The notes under the pieces: model-generated
Told to the model about the DNA's origin: nothing
The model's database searches: none
Seen by the model: the letters and a program-made list of their open reading frames with translations, nothing else
Shown here: in pieces, positions 22,241 through 33,469 of the stretch
Layout: each line of letters begins with the position of its first letter
Numbering within the stretch: position 1 is the stretch's first letter
NCBI RefSeq assembly: GCF_000143415.4
Contig: NW_003314297.1
Span: forward strand, 1,580,890 to 1,644,889
DNA from: Selaginella moellendorffii
Lineage: Eukaryota; Streptophyta; Lycopodiopsida; Selaginellales; Selaginellaceae
Direction of reading: 5' to 3'
DNA length: 64,000 nt
Program-made: the position numbers and the translations under genes

Positions 22241-23020
22241 ATGGGCTGCCTGGGATTCTCCAGAGGCAGCGCCAAGAACAGGAAGAACAAGAAGATCAAG
22301 CGAGGCGACGAAGATGCGAGCGTGTGGCCAATGCCAGCGGCGGCTCCACCACCAGATCGATCCCCGAATCATGCCCGTCGCAGCAGCAGCGTCCGGCGGC
22401 CGCACCCATTGCCAGCGCCGACGGATTTCTCCGCCCGTGGCCGCTCGCCTCCCCAGCCATTGCCGCCGGTGCCATCGATCTCCAGCTCTTGGAGCGCGCG
22501 CGACAGCCGGCTCCGCCGATTCGAGTTCGAGCGCCTGGCTCGGCTGTGCAATCACTTCGCGCCTCGATCCCAGCTGCGGGAATCCGTGCACCGGTGCTTC
22601 CTCGAGCAGGAAGAGATAGCGGTGGACGTTCTTGTTCTCCATTCCTGCGGGTCGAGCGAGGTAAGCTCCGATTTCCAAGTCTTGGGGAGAGGGTTTCTGA
22701 TCGCGCCGCCGCCGGGTATCGCAGGAGGAATGGATCGAGCAGCTGCATCGCGTGGCCCAGCTGGAGCATCGCAATGTGTGCCGGATCATCGGCTTCTCGC
22801 TGGCCAATTCGCGGCGGCTGGTGGTGTTCGAGGCGTCCGAGACGAGCGCGGGCTTGGACGAGCTGCTGCTGCTACCATCAGCGTCGGATCACAATCGAGG
22901 AGGGCGCGTCCAGAGGATGGATTTCAATTGGGACGCCAGGCTCAAGATCGCCCTGGCAGCCGCGCAGGGCCTGGCGTTTCTCCATCAATCCTCCCCCTTC
23001 CAGGTTAGTGGTAGTCATGA

Positions 23021-23051
<31 letters not shown>

Positions 23052-23810
23052 CTGGATTTCGTCCAGACGCCGACCAGACACACAGATCTAAGAGCTTTCT
23101 TCTTATCTCTTGCTCAGGCGTCGCGATTTGGCCCCTCGAATGTCCTGGTGGACAAGATCGGCAAGAACAAGCACGAGGTCAAGCTCCAGCTCCTACTCAG
23201 CGAGGAGAGCTGCGACGCCTCCAAGGCCGGCAACGTGACCGCCTACGGGATCTTGCTCCTGGAGCTTGTGAGCGGCAAGACCAACATGGCGAGGCTCATC
23301 CTGGGCGGCGGGCGTGGCGGATCCCAGCAGGGCCTGTTCGTCAAGTGGGCGAGGGGCGTGGTGAATGACAGCAGCAAGCTGGGCAGCATCCTGGATCCCA
23401 GGCTGCTGCATTGCAATCCACTGTCGGCGGCCAGAGATCTCGCCAACTTCGCGCTCAGCTGCCTCCACGACGATCCCCGCCTCCGGCCCCGGATGCCGCA
23501 GGCCGTGTCGCTCCTCCAGTCGCTCATCACCATGCGGGATATGCAGCAGTCGAGCAAGATGACCGCGCGGACGGCCTCGTCCACTTCTTCGTCCGGCTCA
23601 CCTTCCTCGGCTGCAAATCCCGTGCACCAGCACCAGCAGTTCTTGGGGCGGAGCGCCACTTTCAGCCACCACCAAGCTGCCCGGAGGAGAGATATGACGC
23701 CGCCGCCGCCGCGGATGAGCACAGACCTGGATCAGCACGACTGGCGAGCGCACGTCCCTCGATCCGCTGGCGCCTCGCCAGCACGGTACACCACTGCATC
23801 CTACTACTGA
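22241..23810 (+). CDS. Receptor-like cytoplasmic pseudokinase, N-myristoylated/palmitoylated
   Basis: Three exons (22241-22660, 22725-23003, 23118-23810), 463 residues. The N-terminus MGCLGFSRG is a standard dual lipidation signal (Gly2, Cys3) followed by a Lys-rich patch and a Pro/Ser-rich linker, as in RLCK-VII/PBS1-like kinases. The kinase fold is recognisable: FEFERLARLCNHF, EEWIEQLHRVAQLEHRNVCR (alpha-C and beta-4), LKIALAAAQGLAFLH, SNVLVD, TAYGILLLELVSGKT, and a C-lobe end LRPRMPQAVSLLQSL. Every catalytic motif is gone: the Gly loop is replaced by SQLRESVHRCF, the beta-3 Lys by AVDVLVL, the HRD loop by ASRFGPSN, and no DFG is present. The frame is intact and GC-rich, so this is a maintained pseudokinase, presumably a plasma-membrane scaffold or decoy. 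The second intron carries a (TC)n tract. Confidence 0.82.
23019..23048 (+). repeat. (TC)n microsatellite in pseudokinase intron 2
   Basis: About 15 TC units directly after the donor region; the intron (114 bp) is a multiple of three and stop-free, so unspliced RNA would remain in frame. Confidence 0.9.
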
Positions 23811-24139
23811 TCGAATCGCGATTCGACACGAAATGTACAAAGCTAGGAAATAGAATGGATGTAAGCATCATTTGCCAAGAACGGGCAAATTCTTCCTTTT
23901 GCGAAGGAAGAACATATACCCATGTTGGGTACCACACAAATCACGAAGAGAGAGAGAGAGAGAGTCCAAAGCTTGCTTGCTCCCTTATTACTACTACAAA
24001 CTCTCGATCTGATGGCTCTTGGTCTCCTACGTAGAAAGAAACCAAAAAGAAAAAAGGGAAAAAAATACCATCTAGCTAACAAGATACAGTTCTTCGCTAA
24101 GAAAAATGTCAGGCGTTTCTCTTGCTTCGTCTCTGCTCT
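23811..24139. other. Convergent 3' region
   Basis: Shared 3' flank of the pseudokinase and HSP70 genes with a short (GA)n run at about 23948-23962. No gene seen. Confidence 0.5.
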
Positions 24140-26410
24140 TTACTTACCTTGCTTCACATCGTCGTACTCGGCCTCGGCAGTCTCCCCACCTGGCGCTGAT
24201 CCACCTCCGCTCGGCGGTGCTTGCTTTGACAGCGTCTCGCCGATCTTCATCGCAGCAGTCTGGGTAGCACTGATCTTTTGCCTGATCTGGTCCACCTTTT
24301 CGCTCTCCACAGCCTTTTTGAGATCCGCCACAGCGCTCTGGATGGCGGTCACAACGTCCGAAGGCAGCTTGTCTTTGTGCTCGTTGAGGCTCTTCTCGGT
24401 CGAGTAGATCGCAGAGTCGGCATCGTTCTTGGCGTCGATGAGCTCCTTCCGCTCCTTGTCTTTCTGCGAGTAGATCTCCGCCTCCTTCACCATCTTCTCG
24501 ATGTCGGACTCGGTCAGGCCTCCAGACGACTGAATGGTGATTGCCTGCTCCTTGCCGGTAGACTTATCCCTCGCTGATACGTTCACAATGCCGTTGGCGT
24601 CAATGTCAAAGGTGACTTCGATCTGAGGCACCCCACGCGGTGCCGGAGGAATACCAACGAGGTCAAACTGCCCCAGCATCTTGTTGTCCGTTGCCATCTC
24701 CCGTTCTCCCTGGAGAACCTTGACACCGACCTGCGTCTGACCATCGGCTGCTGTCGAGAAAACCTGGCTCTTCTTGGTTGGAATGGTGGTGTTCCTCGGA
24801 ATGAGCCTCGTGAACACTCCTCCCAAAGTCTCGATACCCAGGGACAGTGGCGTAACATCCAGGAGAAGGATGTCCTTCACATCGCCTCGCAAAACTCCAC
24901 CCTGAATGGCGGCTCCCATTGCCACCACCTCGTCGGGGTTGACGCCCTTGCACGGATCCTTGCCGAAGATGTTGAGCACAACTTCCTGAACCTTGGGCAT
25001 CCGGGTCATGCCTCCCACGAGCAAAACCTCGTCCACCTGCTTGGCAGTGATACCGGCATCCTTCAGGCAGTCCTTGCACGGCTGCTTCGTCTTCTCGATC
25101 AGGTTGCTCACGAGCGCCTCGAACTTAGAGCGAGTCAAGGTGAGGTTCAAATGCTTAGCGCCCGAAGCATCGGCTGTGATGAAAGGCAGGTTGATCTCTG
25201 TCTGTGTCGTAGAAGAAAGCTCCACTTTCGCCTTCTCTGCTGCCTCGCGAAGCCGTTGAAGGGCTAACCTGTCACTGGAGAGATCAATCCCCTGGTCCTT
25301 CTTGAACTCAGCCAGTAAGTGCTCCACGAGAGTGTTGTCGAAGTCCTCCCCTCCCAAGAAGGTGTCCCCGTTTGTAGCTTTAACCTGAAAGAGCGTCGTC
25401 ATACACGGAGAAAACAAAGAGAAAGAAAGTTTTACCTCGAACACACCGCCAGAGATCTCAAGGATCGAAATGTCGAAAGTTCCACCACCAAGGTCGAAGA
25501 CCGCGATGAGGCCCTCCTTCTTGTCCATGCCGTAAGACAGAGAAGCTGCTGTAGGCTCGTTGATAATCCTGGCAACCTCCAAGCCAGCAATCCTTCCAGC
25601 ATCCTTAGTTGCCTGCCTTTGGGCGTCATTGAAATAAGCTGGCACAGTGATGACAGCCTTGGTCACGGGGCGACCAAGGAAGGCCTCAGCAGTTTCCTTC
25701 ATCTTCATCAACACGAAAGCACCAATCTGACTGGGCGAGTACTTCTGTCCGCCAGCTTCCACCCAGGCATCGCCGTTTGGAGCCTTTACGATCTTGTAAG
25801 GAACCATTTTCATCTCCTTCTGAGTTTGAGGGTCATCAAACTGGCGACCGATGAGCCTCTTCGAACCGAAGATGGTATTTGTCGGGTTGGTGACCGCTTG
25901 ACGCTTCGCAGGAGTGCCGACCAGACGCTCGCCTTTGGGCGTGAAGGCCACAACCGAGGGTGTAGTTCGAGCGCCCTCAGAATTTTCTATCACCCGAGGA
26001 GTCTAGAAGTGAAGAGAAAAAAAATCGTCATAACAAGCACGAAAAAAGAGAAATGTGATAGTTACCTTGCCCTCCATCACAGAAACGCAAGAATTCGTTG
26101 TGCCCAAATCGATACCGATGACATCCCCTCCAGCAGCTTTGCTACAACAACACCAAGCAGCCATTCTCGATTTTAGCCCAAACCAAAAAGCAAGACAAGA
26201 TCAATTCGAGAGCCTCACCTGTAGTTTCTAGACCATCTCGAAAGCAGTGGAGACGTTGTGAGCCTGTGAGCCGCCTATGCAAAGAAAAAAATAGGAAAAA
26301 TGGAGTCAAGAAACAAGAATCGCGGCCGATGATCCAAGCACCGAATAGAATACCTGGCTGGAGCCCGAGGCCTGCACGGCTCGCTTGGCAATTCTCGCCA
26401 ACATCGACAT
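24140..26410 (-). CDS. mtHSC70: Mitochondrial HSP70 (DnaK-type chaperone)
   Basis: ATP-dependent chaperone that drives protein import and folding in the mitochondrial matrix. Five exons, about 680 residues. Exons 1 and 2 encode a basic, acid-free presequence ([19 protein letters not shown], then [19 protein letters not shown]), which is typical of mitochondrial targeting. Exon 3 holds the first ATPase signature [17 protein letters not shown], exon 4 [15 protein letters not shown], exon 5 [14 protein letters not shown]. The substrate domain follows with the matrix-type [13 protein letters not shown] and [11 protein letters not shown], and a short lid ending in [11 protein letters not shown]. 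There is no KDEL or EEVD end, excluding ER and cytosolic forms; closest relatives are DnaK-like. The promoter has a perfect heat-shock element. Confidence 0.95.
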
Positions 26411-26468
26411 AGCCTTGCAAGCGCCTATACCCTAGAAAACCCGCCGGAGAGAAGACCCTAAATGGTTT

Positions 26469-26485
26469 AAAACCCTAAACCCTTA
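26469..26485 (+). promoter_or_regulatory. Tandem teloboxes upstream of mtHSP70
   Basis: Two overlapping copies of aaaccctaa read on the plus strand about 60-75 bp upstream of the start codon. Teloboxes are common near plant housekeeping and translation-linked promoters. Confidence 0.5.
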
Positions 26486-26498
26486 GCCGACTTACGTG

Positions 26499-26511
26499 GA
26501 ACATTCTAGAA
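26499..26511. promoter_or_regulatory. Heat-shock element (GAA-nn-TTC-nn-GAA)
   Basis: The sequence GAAcaTTCtaGAA is a perfect three-unit heat-shock factor site, 89-101 bp upstream of the mtHSP70 ATG at 26410. It predicts heat induction of this gene; the upstream genes on the right are too far to share it with equal likelihood. Confidence 0.7.
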
Positions 26512-26612
26512 ACCCTAGAGATTTTTAACAGAACAAGTGGGCAAAATCTGACCGTCGATCTGACCCGACACAGATTACCAGTCATTAAGATAGTTATATA
26601 AGTAAAGAGAGT

Positions 26613-28180
26613 TTAGCCGCGAGGAGGGGCCATGCTCGAGTTGTTCCCGATGGTGGACTGGAAAAATTCCAGGACGTGGGGATAGACGTCGACGTTGGCA
26701 TTGATGCCGAGGACAAAGTCGGCGTGTGCGTAGCGCGGGAGGAAGAGAACTTCGACGCTGGTCCTGTGGAGGTCGCGGATGAGGTGCTGCACGTCGGCTT
26801 GGTCCGCTAGCTCGTCTCGCCCGCCATAGACAAGGAGCATGGGAATGCTCACTGGGATCGTCGACAGAGAGTACGAGGGAGGTATGAGCACCCCGTAGTG
26901 GTCGATGTTTCCCGGGACCTGGAAGTCGAACTTCGCGAACCGTCCCGATCGAACAACTGGTGGAAAGACGGATAGATGTTTAGGATTGAATTGGGAAGCA
27001 CGAAAGCTTACGCTGAGCAAGGTGTGCGAGGTTTCTCATGGAGGTTGACTGCATCTCGTACATGTTGTAGTAGCTCATTCTACTCACGTTGACGCAGCAG
27101 TTTGGACCTTGAAAACCAGGAGAACAATCGAAAGTTTATGCGAAGAGCCAAAGTACCTGTGAAAAGAGTAAGCAGATCGTCGATGCAATCAAGGTTTGAT
27201 TGTCTACAGATGATGTTAAGAACTTGTCGTCCAGCAGCACTAGGCAAGGAGAAAAACAAAATAAGTCAGCTCACATTAGAAGCCCAACGCTTACTTTGAC
27301 AGGCTGAATTCGCTGATCCCCGATCGAAGCAATACCTGCGAAACAAGAACTTCTTTGTCCAAACAAAACTCTAAACTCAAGACTCACTTGATCCAATCGG
27401 CGTCGAGCAGCCTCTCCGATCATCGGTGCTCGGACATGGTTGAGGTACGCAATGGGAGCTAGCATTGCGGCCCTTTCGATAAGGCTCGCTGCTTTGTTCC
27501 CAGACTGAGACAAGGCGGCGAATGCGACTTGTGTCCCCTGTGAGTAGCCAACAAAGAAGATCCTTTTGTCGGTCAGAGTGTTCACGTAAGTTAGCAACGC
27601 TGGTAAGTCGTGGACGACGAGTTCGTCCATGCTCCAATCCCAGAACCTCTGCACGCATACAATCGATCGTCATCGTGATATCATTATCTAAGCACGAGTT
27701 CTACCGTATCCGCTCGCGAGAACAAGTTGTGAGAGCTGAACATGGAGGCACGTCCATTGCCAATGAAAACATCGTAGCCCGCGTCCGCCATGATAAAAGC
27801 TAGCGATTCATCAGGCGGGTTGAGCACCCAGATGTCGCCACCCTGCAAGAAATGGACGAATTAACGAATGCGTGGAGACCAAGGATACAAGAACCTCCAT
27901 AATCCCGTGGTAGAGGAACACAGGACCCAGCGTCGGCGTGGTACAGTTCTTCGCGACTCTCTCGAGCGCCAGCTTATAGCCATCGGCAGTTTCAACCTGC
28001 ATTCCAAGGTAAGTACGCGCAAAAGCGTGGAGAGTTCCTTACGATGTACTCGGTGCACTGGTAAGCCTCTGGCAAGACGAAACTGGTGCAAACCCCCAGG
28101 CCTCTAGGATTTGCAACTCCGAGTGCATTGTGCGCAGCAAGAAGAACCAAAGCTACGATAGCAAGCCTGAGAGATACCAT
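26613..28180 (-). CDS. Secreted/lysosomal-type acid lipase (triacylglycerol/steryl-ester hydrolase)
   Basis: AB-hydrolase-type acid lipase related to plant LIP1 and animal gastric/lysosomal acid lipases. Start at 28180 opens a signal peptide (MVSLRLAIVALVLLAAHNAL). Exons follow with ETADGYKLALERVAKN, PVFLYHGIME (oxyanion region), GGDIWVLNPPDESLAF, RFWDWSMDELVVHDLPALL and the nucleophile elbow FFVGYSQGTQVAF. The acid is in LLVYGGRDELADQADVQ and the catalytic His in LPRYAHADFVLG; the stop is at 26613. The elbow is GYSQG where the family usually has GHSQG. Short introns separate at least seven exons. Likely acts in vacuole, apoplast or ER-derived lumen. Confidence 0.85.
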
Positions 28181-28551
28181 GGCCAGGCAGCAGCGAGCTT
28201 CGTTCCCATTGCTCGGTTGGTTACACCTTTATATATTACCCCTGCAAGCATACCATCTGCATTGGTTTTTTCTAATCCAATTAGTAAAACAAAGTGTCTC
28301 ACACCTAGGCGGCTTCCCTTCTAGAAATGAAATCACTTACAAAACACCGGTTTTGAAAGTGTCAAGCTCCAAGATGACCCTTTCTTTTCCAACGAGTTTG
28401 CCGGCTGCTTGGCGCCAAGAAACACATCACGCTCTTTGTCACCTACTAGCACCATTGGCATGCTGGCTGCCACAAGGATGGCTCAAATCAGACGTGTTTG
28501 ATATCAAACCTCTACAAGCACTCCCGTCTCGAATATGTTTTTCCCAACAAG
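28181..28551. other. Lipase promoter and downstream region of the ACT-domain kinase
   Basis: A TATA-like TATATAAAGG on the minus strand at 28226-28235, 46 bp before the lipase ATG, is the only clear element. No gene seen. Confidence 0.5.
28226..28235 (-). promoter_or_regulatory. TATA box of the lipase gene
   Basis: TATATAAAGG on the minus strand, 46 bp before the lipase start codon; implies a very short leader. Confidence 0.5.
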
Positions 28552-30879
28552 CTACGGCTTCTTTTTTCTAAAGAAACTTTTCCTCCAGTTGTTAGCCGGT
28601 GGTTTCTGCAGCTCCTCAATGATGGTCAACACCTGAATATACAAAAGCAGTTTCAACATGACAACGAGAACTGAAACATCGTACTTCACTAAACTCGGGT
28701 CGTAGCTGTGGATCTTGATTCCAACACCTCTCAGCGAGATTAACGAGCTTATCAGGGACGAACGCAGGCATTGATGGCCGCAGCTCCCTGAAACGAAAAA
28801 GCATGGGTTGCCGAATCTCAATCATAGAAAATCCGGCCACCTTTGCACCACGCCTATAGCCGCTTGAAGTGGTGTTAAATCGGAATAAGGTATATCACCT
28901 GTAAGAAGTTCCCTGAAAAACAGATGTTTGCGCAGTGTTCTGTACAAAGTGCCTTGTTACCAGATCATGATGCCGAAAGAGTAGACATCGGTCTTGTGAT
29001 CGTACGCTTTGTGTTCCAGCACCTGTAACTGATTTTAAGCAATCGAAAACTGCGAGCGAACGGACCTCAGGTGACATCCAGCGATATGTGCCAGTTTCAG
29101 CAGTCATTTCGGCAGGCCAGTTCCCAGAGCCAGAACGATTTACATTCGAAGGCTTCAGTCGGGCAACACCAAAATCGCAAACTTTGACCACCTACATAAA
29201 TAAATCAAATCAGGACCAAGACTCAAACAAATCAACTGGCTTACATCGTGCTCGTCAATAAGCAAGTTTGCAGACTTCAAATCCCGATGCACGATTCCTC
29301 TTCTGCATGAACAAGTGTCATTTGAGCGCAGTGATAGAAAAGACAAACCTATGCAAGAAATCCATTCCCTTTGCCGCATCTCGAAGCACCTTAAGTGCGG
29401 CAGGAACCTCAAGGCCGCCCTCCCGACTTTCAAGAACATCTCGCACACTAAAGAATCGTGATTAACCTCTGAGGCCAAAGAAAGCTCCTCACCTGCCACC
29501 GGCCATTAGCTCAGTCACAATGCACAGTCTTGGCCAGTTCGCACAGGCTCCAATAAACTGAACAAGATTCTTGTGCCGAACCATTCTGTGGGGAATCTAG
29601 AGGCATTACGTTAACCATTACACGACCATCAAGTACCTCATTATTGAAACCTCTTGCTTAAAAACTTGAAGAAGCTCGGCAGCTGGAGCACCACGCAGTG
29701 TGCCAGAGTCCGAATGACCATCCGCTTCGTCGAGCATGATCACTTTGATGGCCACGTCTTGGCCACGGTACTTCCCACGATATAGTCTTCCAGAAGAGCC
29801 ACCTCCTAGCCTAGCGCCAATATGCAGCTAAACATTGCGAACGGATAATCAAGATAGATGTTATGAGCAAAAACAATCTACTGAACCTCACATTGTTGTA
29901 GTCCACAGCCCAGTCCTCATAAGCTAAGCTTTCGACAACTTCTCTAAGTCGTGCCCTTTCAGTGAAGTTGGAGCTCAATGCCGTCAAAACGGCTTGCTTT
30001 AGTTCTTCTGGCTGCCACACACAAAACAACAAGAGATATAGGAAAGGCACAAAACAAAACTCACATCATCCCCTATCCAGCCGTCAACAACAAAAACTTC
30101 GAGTGCCATTCCATCAGTCGTGCTGAAAACATGTGCTTCCTGGAAACGAGACAGTCTTACGAGACAGTTTTACGCATTTGAAAGATGAACAGCCAACCTT
30201 GATATTCAGCTCGAGCGAGGAGTTACTCAAAGCTGACGTGAAGAACTTCAGCAATCCATGCCTGTCCGAAGAAGCCAGAGTCAGTTCGTATCCATAGCAC
30301 GACCTGCAGCCACCACTCCGCTCTTCTGTTTCCAAAGAAGCAAACATGGGACGAGGAATCGCCGCCGGAGGTGTACTGCCGATTCCAAACGACGGATGAA
30401 CTTTAGCCGGGCTTCCAGCGATAATCCCCGCAAGATTAGTGCTGGAACCAAACGCTGGCTTGGGTAACTTCGACATGGCAGCAAGCCAACTGTAGCTAGA
30501 ACCCACATGATTGCAAGCAGCATCGGTGTCCAAGCCGCCCCCCAGCTGAACTTTGCGAGCATTTACGACCGGAAGAGAAGGTGCTTCCACGGAATTAACT
30601 CGAGAGCTGATTTCTTCATCCCGTGCTTGCTGGATGAGCTTCATATGAAGCAGGACATCCTCATGCCGCTCCACATCAATGTTGAGCGTGTATCTGCAAC
30701 AAGAAAACACACCAAAGTCACATTCGATTTGGCAACAAGCTGGTGATTTACCGTGATGGAAGACGCGCAAAGTGCTCCCTGAGCTCGTTGCAAACTCCAT
30801 CACTGTATCCCGAGGCTCTGACACGGCCGACCACCTGATTGACAACAGCTTCGCACTGCAATTCGCTGGATAGTGCCAT
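28552..30879 (-). CDS. ACT-domain Raf-like protein kinase (STY8/STY17/STY46 type)
   Basis: Dual-specificity Ser/Thr/Tyr kinase; Arabidopsis STY8/17/46 phosphorylate chloroplast transit peptides in the cytosol. The start at 30879 gives [20 protein letters not shown], then [20 protein letters not shown] and a long linker. An ACT domain follows ([20 protein letters not shown], with [18 protein letters not shown] in the next exon). The kinase domain has [19 protein letters not shown], Lys in [58 protein letters not shown]-like text and [15 protein letters not shown]. The C-terminus is Lys/Arg-rich ([11 protein letters not shown]). About a dozen exons with very short introns. All catalytic residues are present. 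It lies 127 bp past the ANP-type kinase stop on the same strand. Confidence 0.9.
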
Positions 30880-31005
30880 GCTGCCTGTCACCCATCTGTG
30901 TCCCTCATCCAAATACCGATCTCTGTGACCCTAACCTAGCAGGTCAACTCGTACATAGGCAATTTATTGGAGTAAAAAAGTTACAGGAATAGGAAATTCA
31001 CAGTC

Positions 31006-33257
31006 TTATCTGACGGGAGAGAAGCCCAGCCGACTGCTTTGCCGCTGAAACAACGGAGATGTTGCTCCACTTGCATGCCGCGCAAGCTTGCGCTTCTCTT
31101 CTGCAGACACAAATCAACACTTAATGCCAATGACTTTAAACACGTGTCATATTACCCCTCTTCATTTCGAGCTCTTGCTGGAGCTCCTCCTTCCACTGCC
31201 TTTGCCTGTCGCAGAAGCTACTGCAAGGGTATTTCAGTGTCAGGGTCAAACATACTAAAAACGAAGGGGTGAAACGTACCTGGAGTTGCGAATGGATGGT
31301 GGAAAATCCTGTCCGTTTAGTCTGACCTCGAGCAGTGGATTGAAATTCGCCGCGGGACCAGGTGCGGGAGCAGCACTGTCTGAGCTGACACTTGCATCAC
31401 TTTCACAACTGTTTCTCACGTACGTAGACCTCTCACTGAAACTGCTCCCTTTGCTTGGGGACCTACTAGCTGTAGGTGGCCTCAGCCTTGCGGGACTCAA
31501 CGGTGCAACGAAACTCGAGTTTGGCTCCTCACTGCTACCTTTGTAGAGGCTGTATTCTTCGTAGAGTGGAGTTTGCAACTTTGCCAGTTCCGATGCCTGC
31601 GCCAAGAAAGCCTTCAGAACATGGAATCAACCTTTTGCTCTACCTTCGCCTCCAAAAAAGCTTTGATTTTTGACTCTGTAACGTCATCGTCGTCAGTATG
31701 GCTCGAAGGACCGACTGGATCCGCAGAATTGCTGCGACCAAGTGTCCAACAGGCGCCTTCCACGTATGAAGGCTCCGACACCGGGTTGAAGCTTGGACAT
31801 ATCTTCAAGTCGAAACACAAAGTCATTAACGAAACATTCTACGTCGTGGCAAACCTCGTCGTTTGATAAGCTCGCACAGGGAGAGTCTAGCCTCACTGAA
31901 CAATTGAGATCATCTACGAATGATTTTCTTAACTGACAATCATCAACCGTTGGTATAAATTTGGGCGCCATGGCATTACTGTCGTACGTTTCTGAAACAA
32001 AAGGGTGCTGGCAAGAACATATGAGAACATGGCATAATCAAAGCACACACACCTTAAGAAGCTCTGCAGCTGTTGGTCTCAGTCGTGGCTCCCTGCACCA
32101 AAAAGAACAGCAATGAGCATGCATTTTCAGATGGGTAGTACCTTTGAAGACATTTTAAAAGAAAACTTTTTGCATCAGGGGATAGATGTTCTGGAATAGG
32201 AGGATGCGACTTGGTTGTACCGATGTGGAACAAGGCAGCCACCTAATATAAAATCCAGATAGACGAGTTCTCTCTTTGAAACAAATGACGAGAGCATACC
32301 TCTTGAAACTGATCACTCCACGGCGGCTTGCCTGTTGCCATCTCAATGACAGTGCAACCCACACTCCATATGTCTGCTTGCCTGATAAGACGATACATAC
32401 GAAAAAAACTTGAAAAGCCCAGACGAGAAAAAGCAGAGGCCTACCAATTGTGACCAGTCTGCCTGACAACTTCGGGGGCCATCCAGTACGGGGTCCCTTT
32501 CATGGACTTTGCTTCCGAAATGGTTGCCTGCGTCGAAACGTAATCATGAAAGGGCCAAATCAAAAAGGTATTCAACGCCTACCAGCTCAAGAACTTTTTT
32601 CGATGCTCCAAAATCTGCTACCTTTATGTGGCCCTGGTTGTCTACCAATATATTTGCTCCCTGCATGAATGAAAGTAAGAAAAATACCCTTCATCTAAAT
32701 CACTCACTTTACCTTGATATCTCGGTGCATTATTTTATTCTGATGAAGGTATTCAAGCCCCAAGAGCAACTGCCTAGTATACATACGAATCACGGGTTCT
32801 GTGAAGGAACCAAACTTCCCAAGAAGCGACGAAATAGATCCACCGGGAACAAATTCAAGAAAGATGTTGAGCGCCTCCTCCTCCCTGGCGGTTCCTAAGT
32901 ACCTCTGCCACACATCTTGATCATCAAATTCAACCGCCACCGGAGACACTTACAACTATGTTGGGGTGTGACAAGTTTTGGAGCAGCTTCACCTCCTCTT
33001 CCAGCTCCCGGATGTGAGCACTGAGCTGGGCCTTGCCCTTGGCGAAGTTGCTGGCCGCGATCAAGACCTAGACAAGGCAATGCATCGGGAGCTCGAAATG
33101 CAGCTCAAAACCTGCGAGGGAAACGCACCTGCTTGACCGCGATGAGCTCGCCGGAGTCGAGGTTCATCCCCATGTAGACGCGGCCGTAGGCGCCGACGCC
33201 GATGAGCTCGCCCTTGCGCCATCGGATGGCGCGGGGGCTTGTCGACTGCTCGCCCAT
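31006..33257 (-). CDS. MAPKKK of the ANP/NPK1 class
   Basis: Top kinase of a MAPK cascade; ANP/NPK1 kinases act in cytokinesis (with NACK kinesins) and in oxidative-stress and immune signalling. Unlike typical ANPs the kinase domain begins only about 12 residues from the start: [19 protein letters not shown], then [15 protein letters not shown] and Lys in ELIAVKQ. Later exons encode [88 protein letters not shown]. The regulatory C-terminal half is Ser/Pro-rich ([19 protein letters not shown]) and ends in [11 protein letters not shown] and LGFSPVR at 31006. The missing long N-terminal extension is a feature of this copy or of lycophyte ANPs. Confidence 0.88.
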
Positions 33258-33469
33258 GGCGCCCGCGCTTCTTCCCCTTCCTCTCCCCGCGATACCCTAG
33301 ACGCCTGGCATATTCCCCGCACCCTCTACTGTGCGGCGCTTTCAAAATTTGCCAAGCGCGGCAACGGGTCCCTTTTTCCCGGCCGTATGGTACGCGTATA
33401 AAAATGGGTGCCTTTCATTTCTATGTATAAAAAAGTATTCAACAAAGCAGTTGAAACTTTTTAGGGTTC

